64,000 bases of DNA, from contig NZ_JAYGIL010000006.1 in NCBI RefSeq assembly GCF_034931025.1, positions 154,284-218,283 of the forward strand. The letters run 5' to 3'. Positions 1 to 8,565 of the stretch are shown piece after piece. Within the stretch, counting starts at the first letter, position 1; every line of letters starts with the position of its first letter. Source of the stretch: Arcicella gelida (GTDB lineage: Bacteria; Bacteroidota; Bacteroidia; Cytophagales; Spirosomataceae). The position numbers were made by a program, and so were the translations under genes. The notes beneath the pieces are model-generated. The model searched no databases. It saw only the letters and a program-made list of their open reading frames with translations, and was not told where the DNA came from.

Positions 1-908
1 CGTTTTAATTCGCTTTCAGCCCACTTATCATTAATGTCCTTATCATCTACTTGCTCCGTCTCATTTTGCACATTACTTTGGTTGCTTTGAGCTTCCATGT
101 TAACAATATCCATCAAAACCATTTTAGGGTCTGTAGATTCTTGGTTTTTTGTAATATTTTTGATAGCTCCATCAATGTATTTAGTTTTTAGAGCAGTTGC
201 ACCTTCAATGATTTTAGGTTTTAAATCAAGTGCATAATCGACTACATAGTCAGCAACAAGCTGTGTAAAAGGCTCTTGCATCTTCATCATCATCAACTCA
301 ATTGGGTTGATGTCCTTAAAATCTGGAGCAATACCATTACGATAATCCTCTTCAAATTCCATGACAAAATATTCTATGCAAGACTCTTTGAAATAATCTT
401 CAATCTTAAAGTTTTCAATAGCCCGTAAATGCTTTTGGTTTCTTAAAATCTTTTGAATATCCTTTGATAATTGTGAAAATTCGTCATCGTCAATATCTTG
501 GTGAGTTCTGGCGGTTTCATCGTCACCTTTATTTTGAATAATTACTTTAGCCAATACCTTTTGATAGAGGTATTTTCTTTGCAACTGTAGAATAATCATA
601 TCAGTTTTAACCGTCGCACGTTTTCTGAAAGATGCCATTAAAGCATCTGAAACCTCTCGCTCTATAACCTCTGGATGATGATAATGAACTTCCTCTTCCT
701 CTTCTTCATATCGACTTTGTTCTTGCTGATACTGATAGTTTCTGAGTTGCCCATCATTGCCTCTTGAGGTTGTAGGATTACCCATCATTCCTTGATAGGC
801 ATGTTGGTTTGGTGATATTCCTCCGAAGGCATCAGCGGCGGTTTTTAAAGCATTCCCAGCCCCTTTTACAGTGTCAGTTGCTCTTTTAAATTTATCCAAA
901 AATGACAT
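1..908 (-). CDS. Hypothetical protein of the mobile element, C-terminus cut by window edge
   Basis: The minus-strand frame is open from an ATG at 908 to the left edge, about 302 codons without a stop, so the 3' end is missing. I do not recognise the family. The N-terminus is small and glycine/alanine rich. It is followed by a Gln/Tyr-rich linker and a run of glutamates near residues 70-76, then a mostly helical charged domain. No signal peptide or membrane segment is visible. The next upstream gene ends four bases before this start, so it is probably the distal part of the 2,429-1 operon. Confidence 0.7.
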   Translation of the reverse strand, partial: MSFLDKFKRATDTVKGAGNALKTAADAFGGISPNQHAYQGMMGNPTTSRGNDGQLRNYQYQQEQSRYEEEEEEVHYHHPEVIEREVSDALMASFRKRATVKTDMIILQLQRKYLYQKVLAKVIIQNKGDDETARTHQDIDDDEFSQLSKDIQKILRNQKHLRAIENFKIEDYFKESCIEYFVMEFEEDYRNGIAPDFKDINPIELMMMKMQEPFTQLVADYVVDYALDLKPKIIEGATALKTKYIDGAIKNITKNQESTDPKMVLMDIVNMEAQSNQSNVQNETEQVDDKDINDKWAESELK

Positions 909-912
909 ATTG

Positions 913-1386
913 CTATTTGGTTAATTGTTTTAAGTTATAATATAAATTTTGAAAAGGGATGGGAAGTTTTTTGAAAATAAAAGTTCGTAACCATTTAAAA
1001 CTATCACTTTTCAAACGTGAAAAGACAGATTTTTGAAAAGTGCCTGAGAGCTGCTGATACTGAATCTCAAATTGTCGCATTAGTTTCTTTCTACGGGATA
1101 ACCGCCAAGCAGTTTTTGCCACTTCTTTTTCCACTACTTTCATCAACAGTGGTTCAAGGTTGATGTTTTGTTTTGTGATTACTCCAGCTTTGATACAGTG
1201 GCTAAGTAGTAGGTTGAGATGTAAAGTATTGAACTTTTCTAGGTCTGAAATAGTGCCTTGAAATTCGATTGCTTCTCGTGCTACTTCAAACTGTGTTTGC
1301 CAGAATTCTTCATCTCCATCACCAATGATTTTACTTATTCTTGTAGAACCATCTTGGAGGTGTTCCACGATTGCCAATTGTTTCAT
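913..1386 (-). CDS. Hypothetical protein, basic C-terminus
   Basis: A 157-residue protein of unknown family. The first 80 residues are acidic and helical. The remainder is strongly basic, with an RLSRRKK cluster near residue 95 and many Lys/Arg/Phe residues toward the C-terminus, which would suit nucleic-acid or membrane contact. Its start overlaps the stop of the upstream 244-residue gene by four bases (ATGA), so translation is probably coupled. Confidence 0.65.
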   Translation of the reverse strand: MKQLAIVEHLQDGSTRISKIIGDGDEEFWQTQFEVAREAIEFQGTISDLEKFNTLHLNLLLSHCIKAGVITKQNINLEPLLMKVVEKEVAKTAWRLSRRKKLMRQFEIQYQQLSGTFQKSVFSRLKSDSFKWLRTFIFKKLPIPFQNLYYNLKQLTK

Positions 1387-2117
1387 TTGAATGTATTTAA
1401 AAATTCAAAGAATGTTTCAACCTTTTGCACTTCCTCGGCTTTAATGCCTTCGTATAGCATATAGTTTAATTGCCTCATACGAAGCTGAGTCAGTGCATTT
1501 TGTTCCTGTTGAAAATAATAATTTATTGAATTCTGAACATTTTTCAACAGTATTTGAAAGATTTCGATAGCATTAAATGTATCCGATTTAGTGTTATCAG
1601 ATACAAAATCAATGATAGTTTGCAGATATTCCATTGAAATTAAATCTTCCCTTGGATTTTCGTAAAAATCATGAATTATTTCTTCAAATCCTCTGTGTAC
1701 AAAAACAGGAAGATTTTGCAAAATTACCTGTTTACGCCCGTTTACAGGGCTGTTCACACCTGCGTTCACATCTGTAAACGCTTGTTTACCAGATAATTGA
1801 GTGCCAATTTCTGGGTTTTGAAAAATAGAAGTATCTGTACACGGATTTCCATCCATATCAAAGTACATTTCATGCAATAGATTTGTTACCCAAACATCTA
1901 CAGTTATGTTCTTCAAACCTGCAAAATATTGAAAGCGAGCTAAGGTATTTTGAGTAAGTATAATCAACAAACCATCGTTATTCTTCAAAAAATCAATGGC
2001 ATGTCTAGCCTCAATGATTTCTTTTAGATAATCTGATTTATTTTTGCCTTTTGAAGCTGCTTCTAAGGTGAATTCCTTCTCAAGTTCATCGCTAGTTCGT
2101 ATGCCTATGTGTCCCAT
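1383..2117 (-). CDS. Hypothetical protein with ribbon-helix-helix-like N-terminus
   Basis: A 244-residue protein. The first 45 residues read as a short beta strand (IGIRTSDELE) followed by two helices with a GKNKSDYLKEII segment. This is the usual look of a ribbon-helix-helix DNA-binding head as in plasmid accessory or mobilization proteins. The rest is helical and not recognised. It sits three bases downstream of the 102-residue gene. The DNA-binding call is inference from pattern only. Confidence 0.6.
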   Translation of the reverse strand: MGHIGIRTSDELEKEFTLEAASKGKNKSDYLKEIIEARHAIDFLKNNDGLLIILTQNTLARFQYFAGLKNITVDVWVTNLLHEMYFDMDGNPCTDTSIFQNPEIGTQLSGKQAFTDVNAGVNSPVNGRKQVILQNLPVFVHRGFEEIIHDFYENPREDLISMEYLQTIIDFVSDNTKSDTFNAIEIFQILLKNVQNSINYYFQQEQNALTQLRMRQLNYMLYEGIKAEEVQKVETFFEFLNTFK

Positions 2118-2120
2118 GAT

Positions 2121-2429
2121 TTAATTAGCTAAAGTGTTATACTGTCTCTCTAGGATAGACTTTACGGGTTCGGGAACACTGCTGAGTAATTCTTTTACAG
2201 ATGTTTCACGCTTTTCTTTTATTTGCTCAGAAAGCAATTCAAAAGCTTCATTGATAGCTGCCATCAATTCATCGGGCGTTGGCTCTATTTTCCAGTTAAG
2301 ATACGTGACCTTATTGTGTGAAACGATGATTAAAACATCATCCACAGTAAATTCAAATGTACTTTCAGCTAGTGTAGTTTCTACTACATCAAGCTTTGCT
2401 TTGAAATTCTCTAAATCAAATCCGAACAT
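2121..2429 (-). CDS. Small protein resembling YbaB/EbfC nucleoid-associated proteins
   Basis: A 102-residue protein. It begins MFGFDLENFKAKL, has a central beta region, then a DELMAAINEAFELLSEQIKEK helix. This order and spacing resemble YbaB/EbfC, small dimeric DNA-binding proteins of about 100-110 residues. It is the first gene of a four-gene minus-strand run, and its upstream region carries a pair of direct repeats. The family call is tentative because the central strand residues are not diagnostic. Confidence 0.55.
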   Translation of the reverse strand: MFGFDLENFKAKLDVVETTLAESTFEFTVDDVLIIVSHNKVTYLNWKIEPTPDELMAAINEAFELLSEQIKEKRETSVKELLSSVPEPVKSILERQYNTLAN

Positions 2430-2576
2430 ATTTCCTTCGATTTATATTGAAAAAGCGTAGGAAATATGTAATTTTAAGCTATTGATTTTCCCCAAAAACA
2501 ATAAAACTGATTACATACCCCTACGTCCCTTTTTATTTCTCAAAATTGTTTAAAATTAAATTAGCCGAAAATAGCC

Positions 2577-2618
2577 GAAACGCTTTGGTAACGATACTGA
2601 AACACTTTGGTAACGATA
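2577..2618. repeat. Two iteron-like 20-bp direct repeats
   Basis: Two copies of a 20-bp word (gaaacgctttggtaacgata and the same with one change, g to a at base 6) start at 2577 and 2599, a 22-bp period. They lie between the divergent genes starting at 2429 and 2636. They could be operator sites for a local regulator or plasmid-type iterons. Confidence 0.6.
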
Positions 2619-2635
2619 AATGCTGCTTTTAGTAA

Positions 2636-2827
2636 ATGGGACGTATAATTAGCAAAAAACAAATCAGATTTTATCTTGGTTATTCAAGTAGAAAGACATT
2701 TAATAGCCATCTCAGTAGCTCTGGGATAAAGGAAAAATTGCCTCAATTCTTTTTCTCAAAGAATAATTTCTTTGAAGGTGAAATTGAACAATTGGAAAAA
2801 ATTTTTAATCTTAAGTTTGTTTTATGA
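2636..2827 (+). CDS. Small hypothetical protein
   Basis: A 63-residue basic protein divergent from the 102-residue gene. It begins MGRIISKKQIRFYLGY and ends NLKFVL. The start segment resembles small Bacteroidota proteins with a short helix-turn-helix, but I cannot name a family. It lies just right of the 20-bp repeat pair, so it may be controlled from there. Confidence 0.5.
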   Translation: MGRIISKKQIRFYLGYSSRKTFNSHLSSSGIKEKLPQFFFSKNNFFEGEIEQLEKIFNLKFVL

Positions 2828-2925
2828 TATAGCTCCTTAATTTTTAGAAGAAAGCAACTTATCGCAAAATAAATGGCTTTCTTCTTATACTAGACAACTA
2901 AAAATTCATCTATACTTTTTGTAAA

Positions 2926-3156
2926 TCAATTTGAGTAGGGCTCTCCTTTCAATTTTAATTTACATTCACTATTCCCTAAGTAATAAGGTTCAAAATTCTC
3001 ACGACCATTCCTCTTTTTGATATTGCTTAACCTCTTTATTAAGGAATTAGCCTTTTCACTAGTTGATAATAGTTTAGTGATTATTTTGGTTGAAACAATT
3101 TTTTGAGATATGCTGTAACTAAAAATTACTTTATTGTTTTTTTTAGTATGAATCTT
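2926..3156 (-). pseudogene. Degenerate open stretch without start codon
   Basis: The minus strand is open for 77 codons from just after a TAA to a TGA at 2926-2928, with no ATG at the head. The translation is lysine-rich and protein-like (for example ENFEPYYLGNSECKLKLKG near its end), suggesting the 3' end of a decayed gene. It lies in the otherwise geneless 2,828-3,323 gap upstream of the defence operon. Confidence 0.3.
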
Positions 3157-3292
3157 TTATGATGAATTCTATATAAAGTTACAAGTGGTTATCATTAATA
3201 TAAAGTGTATTATTGGTACTAAATAGCATTTATATATCAATAATTCATAGGCTAAAGAGCTTAAAATAAGCTTTTTCAGCGTAGAATAAAGT

Positions 3293-3300
3293 GTATATTT
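3293..3300 (+). promoter_or_regulatory. Probable promoter (-7 box TATATTTG) of the DUF3696-TOPRIM-DUF262 operon
   Basis: TATATTTG matches the Bacteroidota -7 consensus TAnnTTTG and lies 23 bases before the ATG of the ATPase gene, leaving a short leader. No clear operator palindrome is seen next to it. Confidence 0.5.
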
Positions 3301-3323
3301 GCACAATAATAAACTAAGAAAAT

Positions 3324-4517
3324 ATGGTAAATAATATAACATTTACAAACTATAAAATCTTTAATAGTGAACAAAATATTGTACTTGCCCCTATGACTAT
3401 CTTAATTGGCAAAAATAGTTCAGGGAAAAGTGCTTTGGCAAAGCTCCCGACGTTGATTTCGGGAAGCTTAAAAGGTACGAAACAAGAACCCTTTAGTTGG
3501 GAAAATGAAGATGTTATTTTGGGAAATAATTATGCAGATTTGAACTATGAAAAAGATACTACTGGAGAGTTTGAATTTAGGTTAGAACTTAAAGATAAAA
3601 AGTTTTTACATATCAAAATATTATTTGGAGATTCCAACCTAACTATTCGCTCGTGGAATTATAATAATGAATTTAAAGTTCAATATTCTATTAAAGAAAA
3701 ACTTTATACAATTAATGATGGAATAAAGCTGTATGAATGTATGTTTAACGGTTTTCTATTAAAAGAAATTGTCAATTTTGATGAAGAAATCCCAAGCCTA
3801 ATTGATTTCAGTTTTGAATTTGACTATGTATGTTCATATAGGATTGAACCTAAATATATTAATGAAGACCTACCTAAGGAAAAAAATATCAAGAAAATTG
3901 GGATAGATGGTAAGCTAGCTTACGAAATATTAATTAATGATTCTATATATTCAGATAGCCATCTATTGCAGAAAGTAAGTAGTTGGTTTAAAGAAGTATT
4001 TGAAAACTGGGAAGTTAATATTGATAGAGATACACAACGTAATAAATTTTATTTTGAACTTAAAAGAGATTTTCCAAGACGATTTACTACATCTCTAGAA
4101 AATGTTGGACAAGGGATGAGTCAAATTTTGCCATTAATAACAAAATCTTTTTTAGACGAGGATAAACCCTCACTAAGTATTATAGAGGAGCCAGAATTAC
4201 ATTTACATCCTTCTGCTCATGGGGATTTAGCGGAACGTTTTGCGAAATCTCTAAAGGATGAAAATAAAAGATACTTGATTGAAACACATTCAGAAAACTT
4301 TATTCTAAGATTAAGAAGGTTGATTGCAGAAAGTAAATATCCTTATTTTACTGAGCAAAATCTTAAGATATATTATGTCCATTACGATGAATTATTAAAT
4401 GAGAGTTTTTTGAAAGAAGTCGTAGTAGAAAAAAATGGAAATGTTAAAAATTGGCCTAAAGGTGTATTTAGTGAGTCAATGGATGAATTATTAGCAATGA
4501 AGAACGCTCAAAAGTAG
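3324..4517 (+). CDS. DUF3696-type AAA/ABC-like ATPase, defence operon component 1
   Basis: A 397-residue SMC/OLD-like ATPase. Visible motifs are Walker A GKNSSGKS at 29-36, an ABC-signature-like VGQGMSQ at 261-267, Walker B LSIIEEPELHLHP at 284-296 and an H-loop-like ETHSE at 320-324. The C-terminus carries the NWPKGVF element typical of DUF3696. No coiled coil is long enough for an SMC. It starts an operon: the TOPRIM-like gene follows after eight bases and DUF262 after that. In PARIS systems a similar ATPase (AriA) senses infection and holds a TOPRIM effector, so that role is inferred here. The base composition is strongly AT-rich and the strand is opposite to the surrounding element genes, consistent with acquired cargo. 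Confidence 0.85.
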   Translation: MVNNITFTNYKIFNSEQNIVLAPMTILIGKNSSGKSALAKLPTLISGSLKGTKQEPFSWENEDVILGNNYADLNYEKDTTGEFEFRLELKDKKFLHIKILFGDSNLTIRSWNYNNEFKVQYSIKEKLYTINDGIKLYECMFNGFLLKEIVNFDEEIPSLIDFSFEFDYVCSYRIEPKYINEDLPKEKNIKKIGIDGKLAYEILINDSIYSDSHLLQKVSSWFKEVFENWEVNIDRDTQRNKFYFELKRDFPRRFTTSLENVGQGMSQILPLITKSFLDEDKPSLSIIEEPELHLHPSAHGDLAERFAKSLKDENKRYLIETHSENFILRLRRLIAESKYPYFTEQNLKIYYVHYDELLNESFLKEVVVEKNGNVKNWPKGVFSESMDELLAMKNAQK

Positions 4518-4525
4518 ATGTCTAT

Positions 4526-5590
4526 ATGCGAATAGAAATAAAAGAGAACATTTTTAATTCAAATGACCATAAAAAATTAGACCACCTTATTAGAATTGTA
4601 TTTGAACGTCCTCTTGGTTCTGTTAATACAAAAGCTAAGGTATTTATAGATTTAAATGAGTGTTTGAATTCTAATCTTTATGAAAAGTTAGATTCTATAG
4701 ATAAAGAACTATTAGAGGTTTCTACAAAAGATTATTTTTACGAAGATTCTCCAACAATAAATTACACTGTTTCAAATGATAATAATCAGGAATCTTATAC
4801 TTTAGAAGAAGCAATAGCTTTATTAAATGCACCATTTTGGATTTTGCTTGAAAACTCCAGAAATGACCAAGAGCTTATCAAATCAATCATCTTTAATTTT
4901 GATGATAATGAAGAGTATCTTAAAGACTGTTTGAAAAATAGATGGATAGAATTTGATAATGCGGGTGGCTGTGGTAATGTAAAGAACTTATTAAAACAAA
5001 GAATTAATTCTTTTGAGAATTTTGCCAGTATCTATAGTACAAATCCTAGAAAATATTACCGTGGTATAGTTATTTTAGATAGTGATAAAGATTTCAAAAC
5101 CCAGACTATTAAACCTGAATATGTCAAATTAGAATCTTTCTTTCAACGTACAAATATTCCTTATCATATTCTTGAAAAAAGAGCGATGGAAAACTATATG
5201 CCAGATGAAGTAATTATAGATATTTTAAGAAATAAATCAATGTCTAATAATCCTGATGATAAAAAATGTACGAGTTGGGGAAATTTATATCAATATTTGA
5301 ATAGTGAACAAAAAGATTTTCTGAAATATGATGGTCTAGATAAATTTAACACTTTGAGTTTGGGTGCTCAAAATCTATATCGCAATTTATTACCAAGCAA
5401 CTATAATATATTAGTTGCAGGAATACACTATAGAGATAATAATGCTACAGAAGACGAAGAAAAAAGATTCAAAAATGCTTTTCCTAAGTTGTTTACACTA
5501 TCACCTTTAGTAAATAAGGCTTCCTTATCCTCTAGATGCGGTACAAATGAGTTGGAAAAAATTTTTAATATAATTAAACAATTGTTATGA
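4526..5590 (+). CDS. TOPRIM-like (DUF4435/AriB-like) putative nuclease, defence operon component 2
   Basis: A 354-residue protein. The middle shows a TOPRIM-like order: a strand ending in Glu109 (FWILLEN) followed by an EL-rich helix, GGCGNV at 147-152, LDSDKD at 184-189, and KRAMENYMP at 218-226. This E, GG-x-NV, DxD, ExY series is what I know from DUF4435 proteins such as the PARIS effector AriB and RloB-like proteins. TOPRIM effectors of that group cut nucleic acid; AriB acts on tRNA. The N-terminal 95 residues are not recognised. Its stop overlaps the DUF262 start by four bases (ATGA). The family call is by motif only, so another metal-dependent fold is possible. Confidence 0.65.
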   Translation: MRIEIKENIFNSNDHKKLDHLIRIVFERPLGSVNTKAKVFIDLNECLNSNLYEKLDSIDKELLEVSTKDYFYEDSPTINYTVSNDNNQESYTLEEAIALLNAPFWILLENSRNDQELIKSIIFNFDDNEEYLKDCLKNRWIEFDNAGGCGNVKNLLKQRINSFENFASIYSTNPRKYYRGIVILDSDKDFKTQTIKPEYVKLESFFQRTNIPYHILEKRAMENYMPDEVIIDILRNKSMSNNPDDKKCTSWGNLYQYLNSEQKDFLKYDGLDKFNTLSLGAQNLYRNLLPSNYNILVAGIHYRDNNATEDEEKRFKNAFPKLFTLSPLVNKASLSSRCGTNELEKIFNIIKQLL

Positions 5591-7248
5591 GCTCATTAAT
5601 AAGTTTAAAACCATCGAGTAATAATTTTGATAGCTATTTGAAAGATATTAATTCTGGTTTATTACAAATACCTGAATTTCAGCGTGATTTTGTATGGGGG
5701 CTTGAAAATGTACTTAACTTATTGAATAGTATAAAAAAAAATTACCCAATAGGCTCCTTTTTATTCTGGACACCCGAAACAGAATTTAGAATAGCAAAGC
5801 AAGTTGGCCCCTATTTTCTTAAAGATTCATATTTAGAAGATTTTGAACATAGACAAAGGAAATATATACTAGATGGGTATCAAAGAATGTCTACATTGTT
5901 TGGGGTACTTTCTAATCCCGAAGATATTGAAAATTTCACAATAAATACTGAATTATATAACTCTACTTTCAATATTAATTATAATCTTGAATCAGAAGTG
6001 TTTGAAGTGAATTTACGAAACTTGGAGACTTTCAGTGTTCCAGCTTATACTTTATTAGACTATGAATCTTTCTTAACGCATTCAGAAAAAATACAAAGAG
6101 AATATAATTCTGAACAGTCTAAAATTTATACTACTCGATTAAAAAGAATCGTTACAACTTTCACTAAATATCAAATGCCAGTAATCGAAATAGCAGGAGG
6201 TACTTTAGATGAAGCTATAGATATATTTACATTATTAAACAAAGAAGGTAAACCTATTACACCAGATTGGATATTGTCAGCAAAAACATATACAGATAAT
6301 TTTAGACTAGGAGATAAAATTGATAACATAGTAGAGAAGATTGACAAGTATAATTTTATAGATAAAAAGCCTAGAGAAGTAGCTGTAAGAGATTTGATTT
6401 TTAGAAGTATTCAAAGCTCGTTTGGTGATTTATATTTAGATAATAAAAGAACAGACATAATAGCACTATCTAAAAAAGAGAACTTTCAAGCACAAGTCGA
6501 TATTACTGTAAAAAGTATTGAACTTGTTGCTAAATTTTTATTTGAAGAACTCTTAATAGTTGATAATAAATTGTTACCAGCAAATATTCAATTTATTTTT
6601 TTGGTAGAATTTTTTAATCATGTTCCAAACCCAAATCAAAAACAAATAGAAAAATTAAAACTATGGTTTTGGGTTACAACATATTCCAATTATTTTACAA
6701 TTTTTAGTCCAAGTAAAAGAAAAACGGCATTCCAACATTTTCAAAGGTTTATTTATGAAGTAGATATAAACCCTGTTTACCATGAAGTAAATAACCATAT
6801 ATTTGATGTACCGATATTACCTGAAAAAGTAAATTTAGGTTCCGTCCGTTCAAAAGCTCATATTTTATTCATGTTAAATTATTCAAATAATTTCGAGCGA
6901 GTAGATGTTGAATACGTGGTAGATTATAAGATTTTAAAATTATTTTCTGAAACAGAAGTGCCTTTTTATTTGAAAGAAAGTGCAAACATGGTAGTGTGTT
7001 TAAACACTACAACCAATAGTATATTTATATATGAAGGTAAAAAGAAATCTGACTTATCTTTCATGCTTCACCAAGAGAATAGAGGAAAATATTTAGAGTA
7101 TTTTATTACTGATGAAATGAGAGACAATTATTCAAAAGGTAATATTATTCGTGTACTTGAGTTAAGATACCACTTGATTTATACAAAAGAGCGAGATTTT
7201 GTAGATAAATTTGATTTGGAATATCAAGAAAAATATGAATTATTTTAA
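5587..7248 (+). CDS. DUF262 (GmrSD N-terminal-like) protein, defence operon component 3
   Basis: A 553-residue protein with a clear DUF262 domain. It has QIPEFQRDFVWG at 27-38, then NSIKKNYPIGSFLFW, then ILDGYQRMSTLFG at 94-106 and later FTLLNKEGKPITPDW. DUF262 is a ParB/Srx-like fold that binds or hydrolyses nucleotides and occurs in GmrS of the GmrSD type IV restriction system and in other phage-defence proteins. The usual DGQQR reads DGYQR here. I do not see a C-terminal DUF1524 HNH domain, so nuclease activity is not evident. It is translationally coupled to the TOPRIM-like gene and ends at a hairpin. I infer a third subunit or nucleotide-dependent sensor or effector. Confidence 0.8.
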   Translation: MSSLISLKPSSNNFDSYLKDINSGLLQIPEFQRDFVWGLENVLNLLNSIKKNYPIGSFLFWTPETEFRIAKQVGPYFLKDSYLEDFEHRQRKYILDGYQRMSTLFGVLSNPEDIENFTINTELYNSTFNINYNLESEVFEVNLRNLETFSVPAYTLLDYESFLTHSEKIQREYNSEQSKIYTTRLKRIVTTFTKYQMPVIEIAGGTLDEAIDIFTLLNKEGKPITPDWILSAKTYTDNFRLGDKIDNIVEKIDKYNFIDKKPREVAVRDLIFRSIQSSFGDLYLDNKRTDIIALSKKENFQAQVDITVKSIELVAKFLFEELLIVDNKLLPANIQFIFLVEFFNHVPNPNQKQIEKLKLWFWVTTYSNYFTIFSPSKRKTAFQHFQRFIYEVDINPVYHEVNNHIFDVPILPEKVNLGSVRSKAHILFMLNYSNNFERVDVEYVVDYKILKLFSETEVPFYLKESANMVVCLNTTTNSIFIYEGKKKSDLSFMLHQENRGKYLEYFITDEMRDNYSKGNIIRVLELRYHLIYTKERDFVDKFDLEYQEKYELF

Positions 7249-7250
7249 TA

Positions 7251-7306
7251 ATTCTACACTATTTTGATTTTATAACCCATCTACTATAATCAAAAAAGTA
7301 TAGAAT
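7251..7306 (+). terminator. Imperfect hairpin closing the defence operon
   Basis: Arms 7251-7269 and 7288-7306 pair at 17 of 19 positions, three bases after the DUF262 stop. It is AT-rich and lacks a clean T tract directly after it. It probably acts as a terminator or mRNA end-protecting structure. Confidence 0.45.
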
Positions 7307-7372
7307 TATCAGGTATATTTAAATTATCGAATTGTAAGAAGGTGAGTACTATTTTTTGCTTTAATCTTTCTT

Positions 7373-7492
7373 TCAAGGCTCAATATCTAAATTCCATTGG
7401 TTTGAGTTAAAAGCACCACAATCACATTGAATGGGTTCATAATTTTCTACAATTTCATATTTTGCAAATACTTTCTTGAAGTGAGGATAATG
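7373..7492 (-). pseudogene. Gene remnant, C-terminal fragment
   Basis: A 40-codon minus-strand stretch follows an in-frame TGA and lacks a start. The translation is convincingly protein-like, ending with NYEPIQCDCGAFNSNQW and LDIEP before a TGA. It looks like the tail of a decayed cysteine-containing protein. Nothing else is seen in the 7,249-7,794 gap apart from the operon-end hairpin. Confidence 0.35.
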
Positions 7493-7794
7493 TCACAGTT
7501 ACTGGTATATGTTCATTTCTAATCTTCGTGAAAATTGGCTCAAATTACTCAATTAACATCGGTTATTAAATAACATTTGTACTTACAATTTTTATGGAGA
7601 ATAATAATTTTTTAGGCAACTAAACCTTTTCAAAAATCTTTATGTACAAACAATAAACTCCATAACAATTCTGTAAAAAAGTCTTTAAACAACCAATAAA
7701 ATCAGCATGCTTGAAAATATTATACATTCTTTTGATTCAGTTTATAATAAATTAATCGTTTGGAAATTTTGGGGATAATACTTTATCCCCAAGT

Positions 7795-8028
7795 TTATAG
7801 TTGTGCATATTTTTTTCGTTTTTTCTTACCGTTCACATTGTATTCTTTTCCGATTCTTTTCCCTTGGTTGATTAGCCATTTACCCAGCTCTCGCATTTTC
7901 TTAGGTGTTATTTGTACTTTACCTTCAAATGCTAATTCTAAGTCGACTACATCCCAATCTCTTTTTTCCTTTTCAAGAATTTGAACAGTAATTATTGAAT
8001 CAAACTCCACAGATTCTTGTACAACCAT
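7795..8028 (-). CDS. Small hypothetical protein, basic C-terminus
   Basis: A 77-residue protein with an acidic first half and a very basic tail (VNGKKKRKKYAQL). It is not recognised. It is the last gene of the long minus-strand train that begins near 17,511 and follows its upstream neighbour after four bases. Confidence 0.55.
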   Translation of the reverse strand: MVVQESVEFDSIITVQILEKEKRDWDVVDLELAFEGKVQITPKKMRELGKWLINQGKRIGKEYNVNGKKKRKKYAQL

Positions 8029-8032
8029 AAGA

Positions 8033-8239
8033 TTAATTTTCAGTTAGGGGTACAATTTCAAGATGTTGGATTGATACTAAACCTCGTTTGCCTTCAATCA
8101 TACAAACTTCTTCGCCTGATGGCAATTCTGTTACTTCTGAAAGAATACGGGTTTTAACAGGGTTTAATTTTGTACCATCTTCTTTGATGGTATGATAGTA
8201 AGTAACTAATTGACCGACGGTAACTTCTGATTTTTGCAT
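8033..8239 (-). CDS. Small beta-rich hypothetical protein
   Basis: A 68-residue protein whose alternating hydrophobic strands (VGQLVTYYHTI, KTRILSEVTEL, EEVCMIEGKRGLVSIQHLEIV) suggest a small SH3/KOW-like barrel. This form is common among small phage and plasmid proteins. No function can be assigned. Confidence 0.55.
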   Translation of the reverse strand: MQKSEVTVGQLVTYYHTIKEDGTKLNPVKTRILSEVTELPSGEEVCMIEGKRGLVSIQHLEIVPLTEN

Positions 8240-8270
8240 TGTTTGAATTGTTTATTTGTTTGAAAATGCT

Positions 8271-8552
8271 TTAATTAATCTTTAAACTTTTTACGATTGT
8301 GCCTTTAGGAAGAATGATTTCGTGAAATTTACCTGAGTAACTATTCTGCATTATAATTCGGTTGATGGTGTCTCTAGTCTCTAAAGAATATTGAAGGCTG
8401 CAGATTTTTCTATAGAATGGTATTTCATTACTATTCTTGGTTTTATTACCATGCTCTTCCATATCTAAGCGTTCGTTGATGACTGTACAGAATATAAAAA
8501 CCAAGAAGCCAAAAGCAAGTGCTTTGATAAGTTCGCTTAACAACTTTATCAT
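8271..8552 (-). CDS. Small protein with N-terminal membrane segment
   Basis: The preferred start is the ATG at 8552 (MIKLLSELIKALAFGFLVFIF). The open frame continues upstream to 8639, but that longer form would overlap the 151-residue gene by 74 bases. From 8552 the product has 93 residues with one membrane helix at about 8-25 and a soluble tail. It is not recognised. Confidence 0.55.
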   Translation of the reverse strand: MIKLLSELIKALAFGFLVFIFCTVINERLDMEEHGNKTKNSNEIPFYRKICSLQYSLETRDTINRIIMQNSYSGKFHEIILPKGTIVKSLKIN

Positions 8553-8565
8553 GAAATTTTGAGTT

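Noticed and set aside
1258..1464. Plus-strand ORF opposite the 157- and 244-residue genes
   Set aside because: Fully antisense to a coupled gene pair with better coding signals.
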